A stretch of 64,000 nucleotides of DNA from Ensifer adhaerens (GTDB lineage Bacteria; Pseudomonadota; Alphaproteobacteria; Rhizobiales; Rhizobiaceae), in NCBI RefSeq assembly GCF_002940685.1, contig NZ_PNFP01000009.1, positions 124,001-188,000 on the forward strand. Reading direction: 5' to 3'. Below are positions 1-8,522 of the stretch, piece after piece; position 1 is the stretch's first letter; each line of letters begins with the position of its first letter. The notes below the pieces were generated by a model that was not told where the DNA came from, made no database searches, and was given only the letters and a program-made list of their open reading frames with translations. A program made the position numbers and the translations under genes.

Positions 1-2
1 TT

Positions 3-1508
3 TCGGAGATCCGCGCCCGCGCGCCTGGCGAAGAGCCGGACGAAAAGACGAGCAAGGATCTCAATCCGCTGGCGCGGCAGATCGCCGAGCAGTTCAGCGC
101 CGATACCTATTCGCCGGCGATGATCATGGGGCTGATGCGCCTGTTCGAGTTCAGCGCGCTCTTTGCGATCGGCTATGCCATCAACGCGCTCTACGTCCAG
201 CCGGGTCTCGATCAACTGCCGCTCTACCTGGCCATCCTCGTCGGCGGCTCGGCGCTGGCGGTCGCCGCCATGCAGATCGCCGACACCTATCAGATCCCGG
301 CACTGCGCGCCTGGCTGCGGTTCATGCCGCGCATCCTCGCTTCCTGGGCAGTCGCCTTCGGCGGCATCGCCGTCGCGCTGTTCTTTCTGAAATCCGGTCA
401 CCAGTATTCGCGCGTCTGGTTCGGCGGCTGGTTCATCGGCGGCGCGGTCTTTCTCATCGCCGAGCGCGCCTTCATCGCCTATTCCATCCGCCACTGGGCC
501 CGCAACGGCACCATGGAGCGGCGCGCCGTCGTCGTCGGCGGCGGTCAGCCAGCCAAGGACCTGATCCGCACGCTCGAGGACCAGCCCGACAACGACATCC
601 GCATCTGCGGCATTTTCGATGATCGCGACGAGCGCCGCTCGCCCAATGTGATCGCCGGCTATCCGAAGCTCGGCACCGTCGACGAACTGGTGGAATTCGC
701 CCGCCTGGCGCGCATCGACATGCTGATCATCTCGCTGCCACTGACGGCGGAGAAACGCATTCTCCAGCTTCTGAAGAAGCTCTGGATCCTTCCTGTCGAT
801 ATCCGGCTCGCCGCGCACGCCAACAACCTGCGCTTCCGCCCGCGCAGCTATTCCCATGTCGGCGACGTGCCGATGCTCGACATCTTCGACAAACCGATCG
901 CCGACTGGGACTCGGTTGCCAAGCGCGGCTTCGACATCGTCTTCAGCCTCGTCGCCCTGGTGCTGCTGTGGCCGATCATGCTCGGTGCGGCGATCGCCGT
1001 CAAAACGACGTCGCCTGGCCCGATCATCTTCAAGCAGAAGCGGCACGGCTTCAACAACGAGACGATCGAGGTCTACAAGTTTCGCTCGATGTATACGCAT
1101 CTGGGCGACCCGACAGCCCGCAACGCCGTGACGAAGGGCGACCCGCGCGTCACCCCCGTCGGACGCTTCATCCGCAAATCCTCGATCGACGAGCTGCCGC
1201 AGATCTTCAACGTGCTGAAAGGCGAACTCTCGCTCGTCGGTCCGCGTCCGCACGCCGTTCTGGCGCAGACCCAGAACCGCACCTATTCCGACGTCGTCGA
1301 AGGGTACTTCGCCCGCCACCGCGTCAAGCCCGGCGTCACCGGCTGGGCGCAGATCAACGGCTGGCGCGGCGAGATCGACAATGACGACAAGATTCGCCTG
1401 CGCACCGCGTTCGACCTCCATTACATCGAGAACTGGTCGCTGCTCTTCGACCTCAAGATCCTGTTCCTGACGCCGTTCCGGCTTCTCAACACCGAGAACG
1501 CGTATTGA
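3..1508 (+). CDS. Undecaprenyl-phosphate sugar phosphotransferase (polyprenyl glycosylphosphotransferase), 5' partial
   Basis: Initiating enzyme for surface polysaccharide: transfers a sugar-1-phosphate from a UDP-sugar to undecaprenyl phosphate at the inner membrane. The reading frame is open to the window edge, so the true start is upstream; an internal ATG lies at 120. Hydrophobic N-terminal segments are followed by a nucleotide-binding-like middle part (VVVGGGQPAK) and a C-terminal bacterial sugar transferase domain, with KRGFDIVFS before a membrane hairpin, then SPGPIIFKQKRHG, FRSM, SSIDELPQ and the hallmark SLVGPRP. This is the WcaJ/ExoY type. It overlaps the next gene by 4 nt (TTGA), and the polymerase and GT4 genes behind it suggest one operon. 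The exact sugar (glucose or galactose) cannot be read from sequence. Confidence 0.9.
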   Translation, partial: SEIRARAPGEEPDEKTSKDLNPLARQIAEQFSADTYSPAMIMGLMRLFEFSALFAIGYAINALYVQPGLDQLPLYLAILVGGSALAVAAMQIADTYQIPALRAWLRFMPRILASWAVAFGGIAVALFFLKSGHQYSRVWFGGWFIGGAVFLIAERAFIAYSIRHWARNGTMERRAVVVGGGQPAKDLIRTLEDQPDNDIRICGIFDDRDERRSPNVIAGYPKLGTVDELVEFARLARIDMLIISLPLTAEKRILQLLKKLWILPVDIRLAAHANNLRFRPRSYSHVGDVPMLDIFDKPIADWDSVAKRGFDIVFSLVALVLLWPIMLGAAIAVKTTSPGPIIFKQKRHGFNNETIEVYKFRSMYTHLGDPTARNAVTKGDPRVTPVGRFIRKSSIDELPQIFNVLKGELSLVGPRPHAVLAQTQNRTYSDVVEGYFARHRVKPGVTGWAQINGWRGEIDNDDKIRLRTAFDLHYIENWSLLFDLKILFLTPFRLLNTENAY

Positions 1509-2749
1509 GCACCGTCGACTCAGGCCGGCTCCTGATCGCCCGTCCCCAGCTTGCGGCGCTTTCGCTGCTTGGCTCCGGGCTGGTGGCGTTTACAGTGTTT
1601 CTCTCCGGCTTCGTCATCTTCGAGCCGGCGCCCTATGAGCTGTTCCTGGTGGCGCTCATCTGTCTTTGGGCGTTGTTCGGGCTTAAGATATCGCGCAGCG
1701 TCGCTCCTCTGCTTACGCTTCTGACGCTGTTCATGATCGGCGGCATCCTGTCGCTGACCGTCATGGTCGACCTGACCAAGGGCCCGATGTACATGGCGGT
1801 CTCCGGCTTCCTTGCATTGTCGTCGGTCTTTTTTGCCGCGATCATCGAGGATCGCCACGAGCGGTTGCGGTTGATCTTCAATGCGTGGACGGTCGCGGCC
1901 GTCATCACCGCCACGCTCGGTATCCTCGGTTACTTCGGCGCCGTGCCGGGGGCGGAAAACTTCACGCTCTATGGCCGCGCCAAGGGTGCCTTTCAGGATC
2001 CGAACGTCTTCGGCCCGTTTCTGTCCGTCCCGGCCATGTATCTGATCCACGGGATCCTGACGCAGCCGATCCAAAAGGCGCCGGTGAAGATCGCAGCGCT
2101 GCTTGTGCTGGCGCTCGGTGTCTTCCTGTCGTTTTCACGCGCCGCCTGGGCGCTCAATCTCTTCTGCGTGGTCACCTTCGTCTTCGTCATGCTGCTCAAG
2201 GAGCGAAATGGGCTCTTCCGCCTGAGGATCCTGGTGCTGGCGCTCGTCGGCGGGATCATGATCGTCGGCGCGCTTCTCGTCGCGCTTCAATCCGAGCAGG
2301 TCGCGACACTCTTTTCCAGCCGCTCGCAGCTCGTACAGGATTACGACGGCGGTCACCTCGGCCGCTTCGACCGGCATCGTCTGGGCTTCCTGATGTCGAT
2401 GGAAAAGCCGCTCGGCATCGGGCCAATGGTGTTCAGCACGATCTTCCCCGAAGACGAGCACAATGTCTGGCTGAAGTCGCTCACCTCCTATGGCTGGCTC
2501 GGCTTCGTCAGTTACGTGACGCTGATCGTCTGGACCCTGTCGCTCGGCTTCCGCTTTCTGCTGCTCAACCGTCCCTGGCAGACCTATCTGATGATCGCCT
2601 GGGTCGCCATTCTCGGCCATGTCGGCGTCGGCAACGTCATCGACACCGATCACTGGCGCCACTTCTATCTGCTCATCGGCGTCATCTGGGGATGCGCCGC
2701 GCTTGAGTATCGCCATCGCCGGCAGGCGCGCGCCGGCTGGAGCTCCTGA
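1505..2749 (+). CDS. O-antigen ligase/polymerase family (Wzy-like) membrane protein
   Basis: Predicted inner-membrane polysaccharide polymerase or ligase, 414 residues, made almost wholly of hydrophobic helices. It has the family's larger loop late in the protein (about residues 265-325) containing GHLGRFDRHR and DEHNVWLKSL, typical of the Wzy_C/O-antigen ligase family. The start is a TTG whose last two bases belong to the TGA stop of the upstream sugar transferase, so translation is probably coupled. The GT4 gene follows after 2 nt. Given the initiating transferase upstream, polymerisation of lipid-linked repeat units is more likely than lipopolysaccharide ligation, but the family does not separate these roles. 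Confidence 0.8.
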   Translation: MSTVDSGRLLIARPQLAALSLLGSGLVAFTVFLSGFVIFEPAPYELFLVALICLWALFGLKISRSVAPLLTLLTLFMIGGILSLTVMVDLTKGPMYMAVSGFLALSSVFFAAIIEDRHERLRLIFNAWTVAAVITATLGILGYFGAVPGAENFTLYGRAKGAFQDPNVFGPFLSVPAMYLIHGILTQPIQKAPVKIAALLVLALGVFLSFSRAAWALNLFCVVTFVFVMLLKERNGLFRLRILVLALVGGIMIVGALLVALQSEQVATLFSSRSQLVQDYDGGHLGRFDRHRLGFLMSMEKPLGIGPMVFSTIFPEDEHNVWLKSLTSYGWLGFVSYVTLIVWTLSLGFRFLLLNRPWQTYLMIAWVAILGHVGVGNVIDTDHWRHFYLLIGVIWGCAALEYRHRRQARAGWSS

Positions 2750-2751
2750 TC

Positions 2752-3945
2752 ATGGAACATGTCGTTCCACGCCGGTCGCCGGCCCCTCCCCTCAGGCTCC
2801 TGCAGGTGCTGGAGCCGAGCGGCGGCGGCTCGGGCCGTCACTTCCTCGATCTGTGCCGTGGCATGCACAGCCGCGGGCATCACGTCGAGGCCGTCTATTC
2901 GCCGGTGCGCGCCGAGGAAGCCTTCGTTCGCGAGCTGAAGGCGATCGGCCTGCCGGCCGTGCACGCCGTCAACATGAAGCGCGCGCCTGGGCCGTCGGAT
3001 CTCACCTGTTTTCTCGAACTCCGCCGCATCATCGGCCGCAACGGCTTCGACATCATTCACGGCCACAGTTCAAAGGCCGGCGCCCTGACGCGCCTGCGGC
3101 TGCCCGGCCCGCATGTCCCGCGGATCTACACGCCACACGCCTTTCGTACGCTGGATCCCACACTCGGCCGCGGCGGGCGTTTGATCTACGGCACGATCGA
3201 ATGGGCCCTTGCCGGTTTCCTTACAGATCACCTGATCTGCGTGTCCGACGACGAATTTCGCCACGCACTCTCCCTGCACATGCCCGAGAAGCGCATGTCG
3301 GTGATCGTCAACGGCGTCGCGCCACCGTCAGCCGAGATGGCACAGACGCTGCGCGCCAGCTTCGGGATTGCGCCGGAGGCTTTCGTCTTCGGCTTCGTCG
3401 GACGACTTTCCGCCCAGAAGGCGCCGGAGCGACTGATCGCTGCGTTCAAGAGTGTCGCCGGTTCCGTCAGGAACAGCCACCTCGTCATGGTCGGCAGCGG
3501 TGAACTCGAAGGCAGCCTGCGCAAGGCGATCGCCGAAAGCGGGCTGCAGAACCGCATGCACCTGACCTCCGCCTTTACCGGCCCGCAGGCCGTTCCGGCC
3601 TTCGACCTCCTGGTGATGCCAAGCCGCTACGAAGCCATGTCCTATGTGATGCTCGAAGGCGCGGCTGCCGGCAAGGCGATCATCGCCACCGATATCGGTG
3701 GCGCGCGCACGGTGATCGCCGACGGGCGGAACGGTTTCATCCTGCCCAACAGCGACGACACCTCCGCACTTGCCAAGACCATGATCCGGGCAGCCGAAGC
3801 AGAGACCTTCAAGGCGCTCTCGGCCACGGCCGAAAGCCTGAAGGATCGGTTTACGCTCGCCGTGATGCTCGATCGCACGGAGGCGCTCTACTGGAAGGCA
3901 GCATCGAAGCGACAGACCGCAGAGTTGGTCCGGCCAGTCAGGTAG
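2752..3945 (+). CDS. Glycosyltransferase family 4 (GT-B fold)
   Basis: Cytoplasmic, probably membrane-associated glycosyltransferase adding a sugar from an activated donor to the lipid-linked repeat unit. It is 397 residues, normal for the family. The N-terminal acceptor domain carries PSGGGSGRHFLDL (about 22-34) and the HGHSSKAG segment (about 103-110). The C-terminal donor domain has GFVGRLSAQKAPE (about 214-226) and the retaining-GT EX7E motif, Glu294 to Glu302, followed by AAGKAIIATDIGG. The start ATG is 2 nt after the upstream stop with GGAGC nearby. It is the last gene of this polysaccharide operon; the next gene is on the other strand behind a terminator. Donor and acceptor are unknown. 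Confidence 0.85.
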   Translation: MEHVVPRRSPAPPLRLLQVLEPSGGGSGRHFLDLCRGMHSRGHHVEAVYSPVRAEEAFVRELKAIGLPAVHAVNMKRAPGPSDLTCFLELRRIIGRNGFDIIHGHSSKAGALTRLRLPGPHVPRIYTPHAFRTLDPTLGRGGRLIYGTIEWALAGFLTDHLICVSDDEFRHALSLHMPEKRMSVIVNGVAPPSAEMAQTLRASFGIAPEAFVFGFVGRLSAQKAPERLIAAFKSVAGSVRNSHLVMVGSGELEGSLRKAIAESGLQNRMHLTSAFTGPQAVPAFDLLVMPSRYEAMSYVMLEGAAAGKAIIATDIGGARTVIADGRNGFILPNSDDTSALAKTMIRAAEAETFKALSATAESLKDRFTLAVMLDRTEALYWKAASKRQTAELVRPVR

Positions 3946-3986
3946 CGCGAAAGGGACAGCACGATTGCCGCACAGCAAGTGCCGGA

Positions 3987-4025
3987 GACAAAAAAAGAGG
4001 CCCTGCTGAAGGACCTCTTTTGTTG
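3987..4025. terminator. Convergent intrinsic terminator
   Basis: Imperfect inverted repeat: AAAGAGGCCC and GGACCTCTTT around a short CTGAA-type loop, flanked by A and T runs. It sits between the end of the GT4 gene and the end of the minus-strand repeat-protein gene, so it can end transcription from both sides. One stem mismatch. Confidence 0.7.
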
Positions 4026-4040
4026 CCGTCGAAGGATCGC

Positions 4041-4304
4041 TTACGGCGTCGATCCCTCCGCGCCCGACCCGCCGGTGTCGGGGTTGGAGCTCGGCGCGCC
4101 GGTATCACCGTTAGAATTGGGCGTGCCGGTATCGGGGTTGGAACTTGCTGAGCCGGTATCGCCCGATGAGCCGGTGGGCTGACCCGGCACGAGAACAACG
4201 GCATTGTCTGCACGGGCACTGCCTGACGTCGAAATGATCGGCATCGCCGTCAAGGCCGTCAGGCCGAGCAACGACGCGGCAAAAATCTTCGAAAGCGTCT
4301 TCAT
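4041..4304 (-). CDS. Small secreted Ser/Asp/Thr/Gly-rich repeat protein
   Basis: Protein of 87 residues with unknown function. A clear Sec signal peptide (MKTLSKIFAAS, hydrophobic core, cleavage near SGSARA-D at about residue 32) is followed by a short NAVVLVPGQ segment and a low-complexity tail built from repeats of the type SGDTG, SNPDTG and NGDTG, ending GGSGAEGSTP. The start at 4304 is chosen because a strong AGGAGG-type Shine-Dalgarno sequence lies just upstream and because it puts the signal peptide at the N terminus. The tail has no Cys and looks disordered and acidic. Its place beside polysaccharide genes suggests a surface role, but nothing proves that. Confidence 0.75.
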   Translation of the reverse strand: MKTLSKIFAASLLGLTALTAMPIISTSGSARADNAVVLVPGQPTGSSGDTGSASSNPDTGTPNSNGDTGAPSSNPDTGGSGAEGSTP

Positions 4305-4550
4305 CACATTCCTCCTTTGGCAGGCAGACGCCCGCCATGAGGCCATTCCATCGCTTTCGCGAGGACGGCGATCGGCCCCAGCCGCTCGGACCATCGCACC
4401 GGAACGAGGCATTTTAGCGATATTCGATGAGCGATGTTTTCCACGGTGCAAGCAACAGGCGCGGACCGATGTCAAAGCGGACACGCGCACGCCGAGGGCA
4501 AACAGATCAGCTGGCCGTTCGGGACTTTTCCGGGCCCCTAAACCCGAGCT

Positions 4551-5432
4551 TCAGCGGCCGAAGAGCTTTCGGGCGGAGTGAACCCAGCGATTGATCCTCT
4601 TGTGCCAGTGCGACTTGAGCGGCTTCTTCGCCCAAGGCGTCGCTTGCCTGTACTGCAAATACAGGGGCTGCGCGGGGTGCTGGCAACGAACGGAGTTGGG
4701 CTTGTCGTGCGTGAAATGGATTATCGCGGGATCGTCGGCGTGCGAATGCAGGACCACATTCCAACGACGATCGAGAGAAACGAATTGCCCGGCGAGAGCA
4801 ATGTTCAATGCATCCTGATCAAAAAATCTGAGGCTTTCGGCCTGTGTGCGCACGATCTCAAGGCAGCTCTTCGACAGATCCCTGTATAACCATTCCCGGA
4901 TATCGATCAGCAGAACGCCGGAGTTCATGGTTTTCGTTTCGTCCGGAAGCTTCAGACGCGCTATAGCCCGCTTGGAAACGCCGCCGACGGCGGCCACCGG
5001 CATACCGGCCATCTCCAGATTCAACAACGGACGCAAACTGTCGACGACGATCGTATCGGCGTCGAGGTAGATCAACCGTCCGTCCTTGCAGCCAAGGAGG
5101 TCTGGCAGGACCAGCCGGGTGTAAATCGACCGGCTCCAATTGCTGTTGGTCTTCAAGCCGTCAAATTGTCGAAGCGTTTTTTCCGACAGCTCGAACAGGG
5201 TCAAGCGGAGCCGTCCGCCACACATTCTCAGATGCGATTTATCTTTAGGGGTCAAGCCATCACAGAAGACGACGACGCTCACATCATCGACGTCGCCGTT
5301 CAGCGCCAGCGTATGCAACATCACTCCGGCAAACTCGACGAACCTGCGGTCGACGGACGTGACGACAAAACACTCGCTCAAAGACAGCGCCGGCTCGTCG
5401 ATTTCCGCAAGCATGTCGTTTTTTGCAAGCAT
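4551..5432 (-). CDS. Glycosyltransferase family 8 protein
   Basis: Predicted retaining GT-A glycosyltransferase, 293 residues from the chosen start. It has the FVVTSVD opening strand (about 22-28), the metal-binding DxD in YLDADTIV (Asp124 and Asp126), the family segment MNSGVLLIDIREW and the C-terminal IIHFTHDKPN that matches the usual GT8 HxxG/KPW region. The start at 5432 has GGGGA 7 nt upstream; in-frame ATG at 5483 and TTG at 5495 are possible longer starts. It is a lone gene on the minus strand next to, but not in, the polysaccharide operon. In rhizobia GT8 enzymes often modify lipopolysaccharide core or capsule; the substrate here is unknown. Confidence 0.8.
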   Translation of the reverse strand: MLAKNDMLAEIDEPALSLSECFVVTSVDRRFVEFAGVMLHTLALNGDVDDVSVVVFCDGLTPKDKSHLRMCGGRLRLTLFELSEKTLRQFDGLKTNSNWSRSIYTRLVLPDLLGCKDGRLIYLDADTIVVDSLRPLLNLEMAGMPVAAVGGVSKRAIARLKLPDETKTMNSGVLLIDIREWLYRDLSKSCLEIVRTQAESLRFFDQDALNIALAGQFVSLDRRWNVVLHSHADDPAIIHFTHDKPNSVRCQHPAQPLYLQYRQATPWAKKPLKSHWHKRINRWVHSARKLFGR

Positions 5433-5601
5433 AACGTTCCCCGACCACAAGGTTTTCAAGACGACAGCCCGCGATCCGCCCATCCCCAACGACAAAGCAG
5501 CCGACGTGTTTGGGCGCTACTCGAAGAAATGAAAGGCATGGAGGAGGGACGGATATCCGCGATTCTTCGAGGCTGGCAGCCTCAAAGCCGGTGAAAGAAA
5601 A

Positions 5602-5678
<77 letters not shown>

Positions 5679-6065
5679 AACCGAGGAAACCCCTATATAA
5701 CCAGCGCTTAGAGCGCAAGCGGGAAAATGCGACATGGATCGAAAAAGGAACAAACGACGTGGAAAAGCATGAGTGGGAACAGAAAGTCCCACGGAATGCC
5801 CACCGTGGCAGCCCATGGCCGCCCTTCTTCCGCCAAGACAAGCGACTGGCGCCCTCGCGAAGATCCCACGCCCCTCCTCCAGCGCGACTTGCGAAGCGTT
5901 GCAGCTGCGCTTCCCCTTGCAACAATGGAACCTTTACCAGAACAAGATCATGTCGCCCGAAACTTGCTGCCTAACGCAACGTGAGCTTGCCATCATGAAT
6001 GATTTGAGGGACAGTTTGATTCTGGCCCTTGAGGCCTGGAGCGTCTCCCCCTCTAGGAGAAAACC
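5679..6065. other. 387-nt intergenic region between tRNA-Pro and the small lipoprotein gene
   Basis: Apart from the candidate tRNA promoter near 5692-5719 and the AGGAG ribosome-binding site just before 6066, I see no gene, repeat or convincing hairpin. Open frames here have no start signals or family motifs. Confidence 0.5.
5692..5719 (-). promoter_or_regulatory. Candidate promoter of tRNA-Pro
   Basis: Read on the minus strand, CTTGCG (5714-5719) and TATAGG (5692-5697) are 16 nt apart, with an overlapping TTATAT, and the mature tRNA 5' end lies 14 nt further on. The fit to the rhizobial CTTGAC/CTATAT consensus is partial. Confidence 0.4.
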
Positions 6066-6230
6066 ATGCCTCTTAAGTCTCTCATGGCCCTGACCGCGAT
6101 TGCGCTTCTCACGCTTTCCGGCTGCGCGACCTCCGGTACGACCAACACGACCTATGCGCAGTGGACCGGCCCCTATCCGGAGCCTGACGTCTCCGCAGCA
6201 AGCCCTGGCGGCTTCAGAATCTCCTACTGA
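6066..6230 (+). CDS. Small outer-envelope lipoprotein, 54 residues
   Basis: Short gene that automated callers may miss. It is preceded by AGGAG 7-8 nt before the ATG. The product starts MPLKSLMAL, has a hydrophobic stretch and a perfect lipobox LSGC with the lipidated Cys at position 20, then a short mature part of about 35 residues (ATSGTTNTTYAQWTGPYPEP and a tail). Such peptides resemble small rhizobial lipoproteins of unknown function, entericidin-like in size but not clearly in sequence. The residue after Cys is Ala, so outer-membrane sorting is plausible. It lies between tRNA-Pro and merR and is transcribed towards merR. Confidence 0.7.
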   Translation: MPLKSLMALTAIALLTLSGCATSGTTNTTYAQWTGPYPEPDVSAASPGGFRISY

Positions 6231-6439
6231 CGCTCTCAAGCACTACTGTGGATAAAGCGCCGGCACTGAAGTTGGTGACGAATGTGCTTCACAACACCCG
6301 TCGGACCGGCGTTACAGTAACGAGGCCCGCCCCATCCAGCAAAAAGCGCGTGCATCTTTTCAGGCGGGAACCGACGGAACACCCGCGGCGCGCACATCCG
6401 TGCAGGAAACGGCCCAAGCCAGCCGCCTGAGCGGCTTCC

Positions 6440-6976
6440 TCAGCGCACCTGATCGAGCAATCGCTTGCATTCCAGGAGGTCATAGAGCGCCTCCTGCAGC
6501 AGGGCACGATCTTCCTTGCCGACGGACGAGGATTTGCCGAGCGAGATTTCCGGTACGTCGTCGCTGCTGCCGCCGAAGGAGAAGAAACGGCGGCTTGCCG
6601 GCGCTTTTGCACGGCCGACGATCTGATCTTCCTCGGAGAGACCGGCCTTCGGTGGCGCGGGCTCCTCGTTGCTGGAGGCAGCGAGCGCTTCGACGGTCGC
6701 GAGATCGCCGCTGGCGATGGCAGCAACAAACTTGTTGCCGTTGGTCTTCAGCAACTTCTGTACGCCCTTGATCGTGTAGCCGTGATCGTAGAGCAGATGT
6801 CGGATACCCTTCAGGAGATCGACATCCTCCGGCCGATAATACCGCCGGCCGCCGCCGCGCTTCATCGGCTTGATCTGCTGGAAGCGGGTTTCCCAGAAAC
6901 GCAGGACATGCTGCGGCAGATCGAGATCGTCAGCGACCTCGCTGATGGTGCGAAAAGCGTCCGGGCTCTTTTCCAT
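6440..6976 (-). CDS. MerR family transcriptional regulator
   Basis: DNA-binding regulator of 178 residues. The N-terminal winged helix-turn-helix (about 9-78) has [20 protein letters not shown], then [17 protein letters not shown] and [10 protein letters not shown], typical of MerR proteins. The C-terminal half is Ala/Ser/Pro-rich and lacks a recognisable metal or ligand site, so the effector is unknown. It is the last gene of the plsX-fabH-ihfA-merR run, a conserved arrangement in Rhizobiales. The C-terminal helix ([18 protein letters not shown]) may serve dimerisation. Confidence 0.9.
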   Translation of the reverse strand: MEKSPDAFRTISEVADDLDLPQHVLRFWETRFQQIKPMKRGGGRRYYRPEDVDLLKGIRHLLYDHGYTIKGVQKLLKTNGNKFVAAIASGDLATVEALAASSNEEPAPPKAGLSEEDQIVGRAKAPASRRFFSFGGSSDDVPEISLGKSSSVGKEDRALLQEALYDLLECKRLLDQVR

Positions 6977-7115
6977 ATCGTTCCCAATCCATGCCGTGCG
7001 ACTCAGGCTCGAAAGCCGAAACGAGCCGATACCGCGCCAATGATGGCACGAATCGGCTCCATTTCAACGGCTTATGGATGGGTTTTCAACCACATTTGTG
7101 GTTGTCGTCCGGCGT

Positions 7116-7454
7116 TCACGAAACGGGAGACACCGGTTTCTGCTTGGCCTTGCGGCCCAGATGCGCCTTCAGGACGCGCTGCTTCAGGACGTTCGACGCC
7201 TTGAAGGTCATGACGCGCCGGGGCGAGATCGGCACTTCCTCGCCGGTCTTCGGGTTTCGCCCGATGCGCTCGTTCTTGTCGCGAACCTGGAAGGTCGCGA
7301 AAGAGGACAGCTTCACGCTCTCGCCACGCACGATTGCGTTGCATATTTCGTCAATGACGGTTTCCACCAACTCGGCAGACTCTGTCCGCGACAGACCCAC
7401 CTTGCGAAAAACCGACTCAGCCAAGTCCGCCCGTGTTACTGTTTTTCCGCTCAT
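7116..7454 (-). CDS. ihfA: Integration host factor alpha subunit
   Basis: Nucleoid-associated DNA-bending protein that forms a heterodimer with IhfB and assists recombination, replication and sigma-54 promoters. It is 112 residues. The HU/IHF fold is complete: N-terminal helices ([19 protein letters not shown]), the [12 protein letters not shown] core and the beta-arm [12 protein letters not shown] that inserts into the DNA minor groove, ending in ASNVLKQRV. It sits between fabH and merR on the same strand, the usual alphaproteobacterial order. Confidence 0.96.
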   Translation of the reverse strand: MSGKTVTRADLAESVFRKVGLSRTESAELVETVIDEICNAIVRGESVKLSSFATFQVRDKNERIGRNPKTGEEVPISPRRVMTFKASNVLKQRVLKAHLGRKAKQKPVSPVS

Positions 7455-7546
7455 CTTCCCCCACCAACGTCTGGTACGCCGATCAGCGTCCGAAGACTAT
7501 TGCCCTTGCCTTTTGCGGTCAAGCGTCTGTTGCTTAAGCAATTTCT

Positions 7547-8518
7547 TTACCAGCGGAGGAGCACGGAGCCCCAGGTGAAGCCACCGCCCATGGCCTCGAG
7601 CAGGACGAGGTCGCCCTTCTTGATCCGGCCGTCGCCCGCCGCCGCGTTCAACGCCAGCGGAATGGAGGCAGCGGAGGTGTTGCCATGGAGATCGACCGTG
7701 ACCACAACCTTGTCGAGAGGGATGCCAAGCTTCTTGGCGGAACCGTCGATGATGCGGCGGTTGGCCTGGTGCGGCACCAGCCAGTCGAGATCCTCGGCCG
7801 TCGTCCCGGTCGCCTCGAACGCCGCCTCGATCACGTCGGTGATCATGCCGACGGCATGCTTGAAGACTTCGCGGCCTTCCATCTTCAGATGACCGACCGT
7901 ACCGGTGGTCGAGGGGCCGCCATCGACATAGAGCTTGTCGCGGTGCGCACCGTCGGAGCGCAGCTTCGCCGTCAGGACGCCCCGGTCGGCATTGGTGCCC
8001 TCGCCTTCCTGGGCTTCCAGGATGATGGCGCCGGCGCCGTCGCCGAAGAGCACGCAGGTCGTGCGGTCATTCCAGTCGAGGATCCGGGAGAAAGTCTCCG
8101 CGCCGATCACCAGCACGCGCTTGGCAAGCCCGCCGCGGATATAGGCGTCCGCCGTGGTTACCGCATAGACGAAGCCGGAACAGACGGCCTGCATGTCGAA
8201 GGCGGCGCCATGGCGCATGCCGAGCCGGTCCTGAATATTGACGGCCGTTGCCGGGAACGTGTTGTCCGGGGTCGAAGTCGCCAGGATGATCAGGTCGATA
8301 TCATCAGGGGTGAGCCCGGCGTTGGCGAGGGCCGCGCGCGCGGCACCTTCACCCAGCGACGCGGTCGTTTCGCCCTCACCGGCGATGTAGCGTTGCCGGA
8401 TGCCGGTGCGCTGCACGATCCACTCATCGGACGTATCGACCTTGGATTCCAGCTCCTGATTGGTGACCACGCGCTTCGGCAATGCTGCGCCGAAGCCGCG
8501 AACGACGGAACGGATCAT
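7547..8518 (-). CDS. fabH: 3-oxoacyl-[acyl-carrier-protein] synthase III
   Basis: Starts fatty acid synthesis by condensing acetyl-CoA with malonyl-ACP. The 323-residue thiolase-fold protein shows the complete catalytic triad: Cys113 in AVCSGF, His250 in VPHQAN and Asn280 in LHGNTSAAS. The N-terminal [10 protein letters not shown] and the C-terminal [13 protein letters not shown] are typical. It follows plsX by 4 nt, so the two are probably co-transcribed and link phospholipid precursor supply to fatty acid initiation. Confidence 0.97.
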   Translation of the reverse strand: MIRSVVRGFGAALPKRVVTNQELESKVDTSDEWIVQRTGIRQRYIAGEGETTASLGEGAARAALANAGLTPDDIDLIILATSTPDNTFPATAVNIQDRLGMRHGAAFDMQAVCSGFVYAVTTADAYIRGGLAKRVLVIGAETFSRILDWNDRTTCVLFGDGAGAIILEAQEGEGTNADRGVLTAKLRSDGAHRDKLYVDGGPSTTGTVGHLKMEGREVFKHAVGMITDVIEAAFEATGTTAEDLDWLVPHQANRRIIDGSAKKLGIPLDKVVVTVDLHGNTSAASIPLALNAAAGDGRIKKGDLVLLEAMGGGFTWGSVLLRW

Positions 8519-8522
8519 CTAT

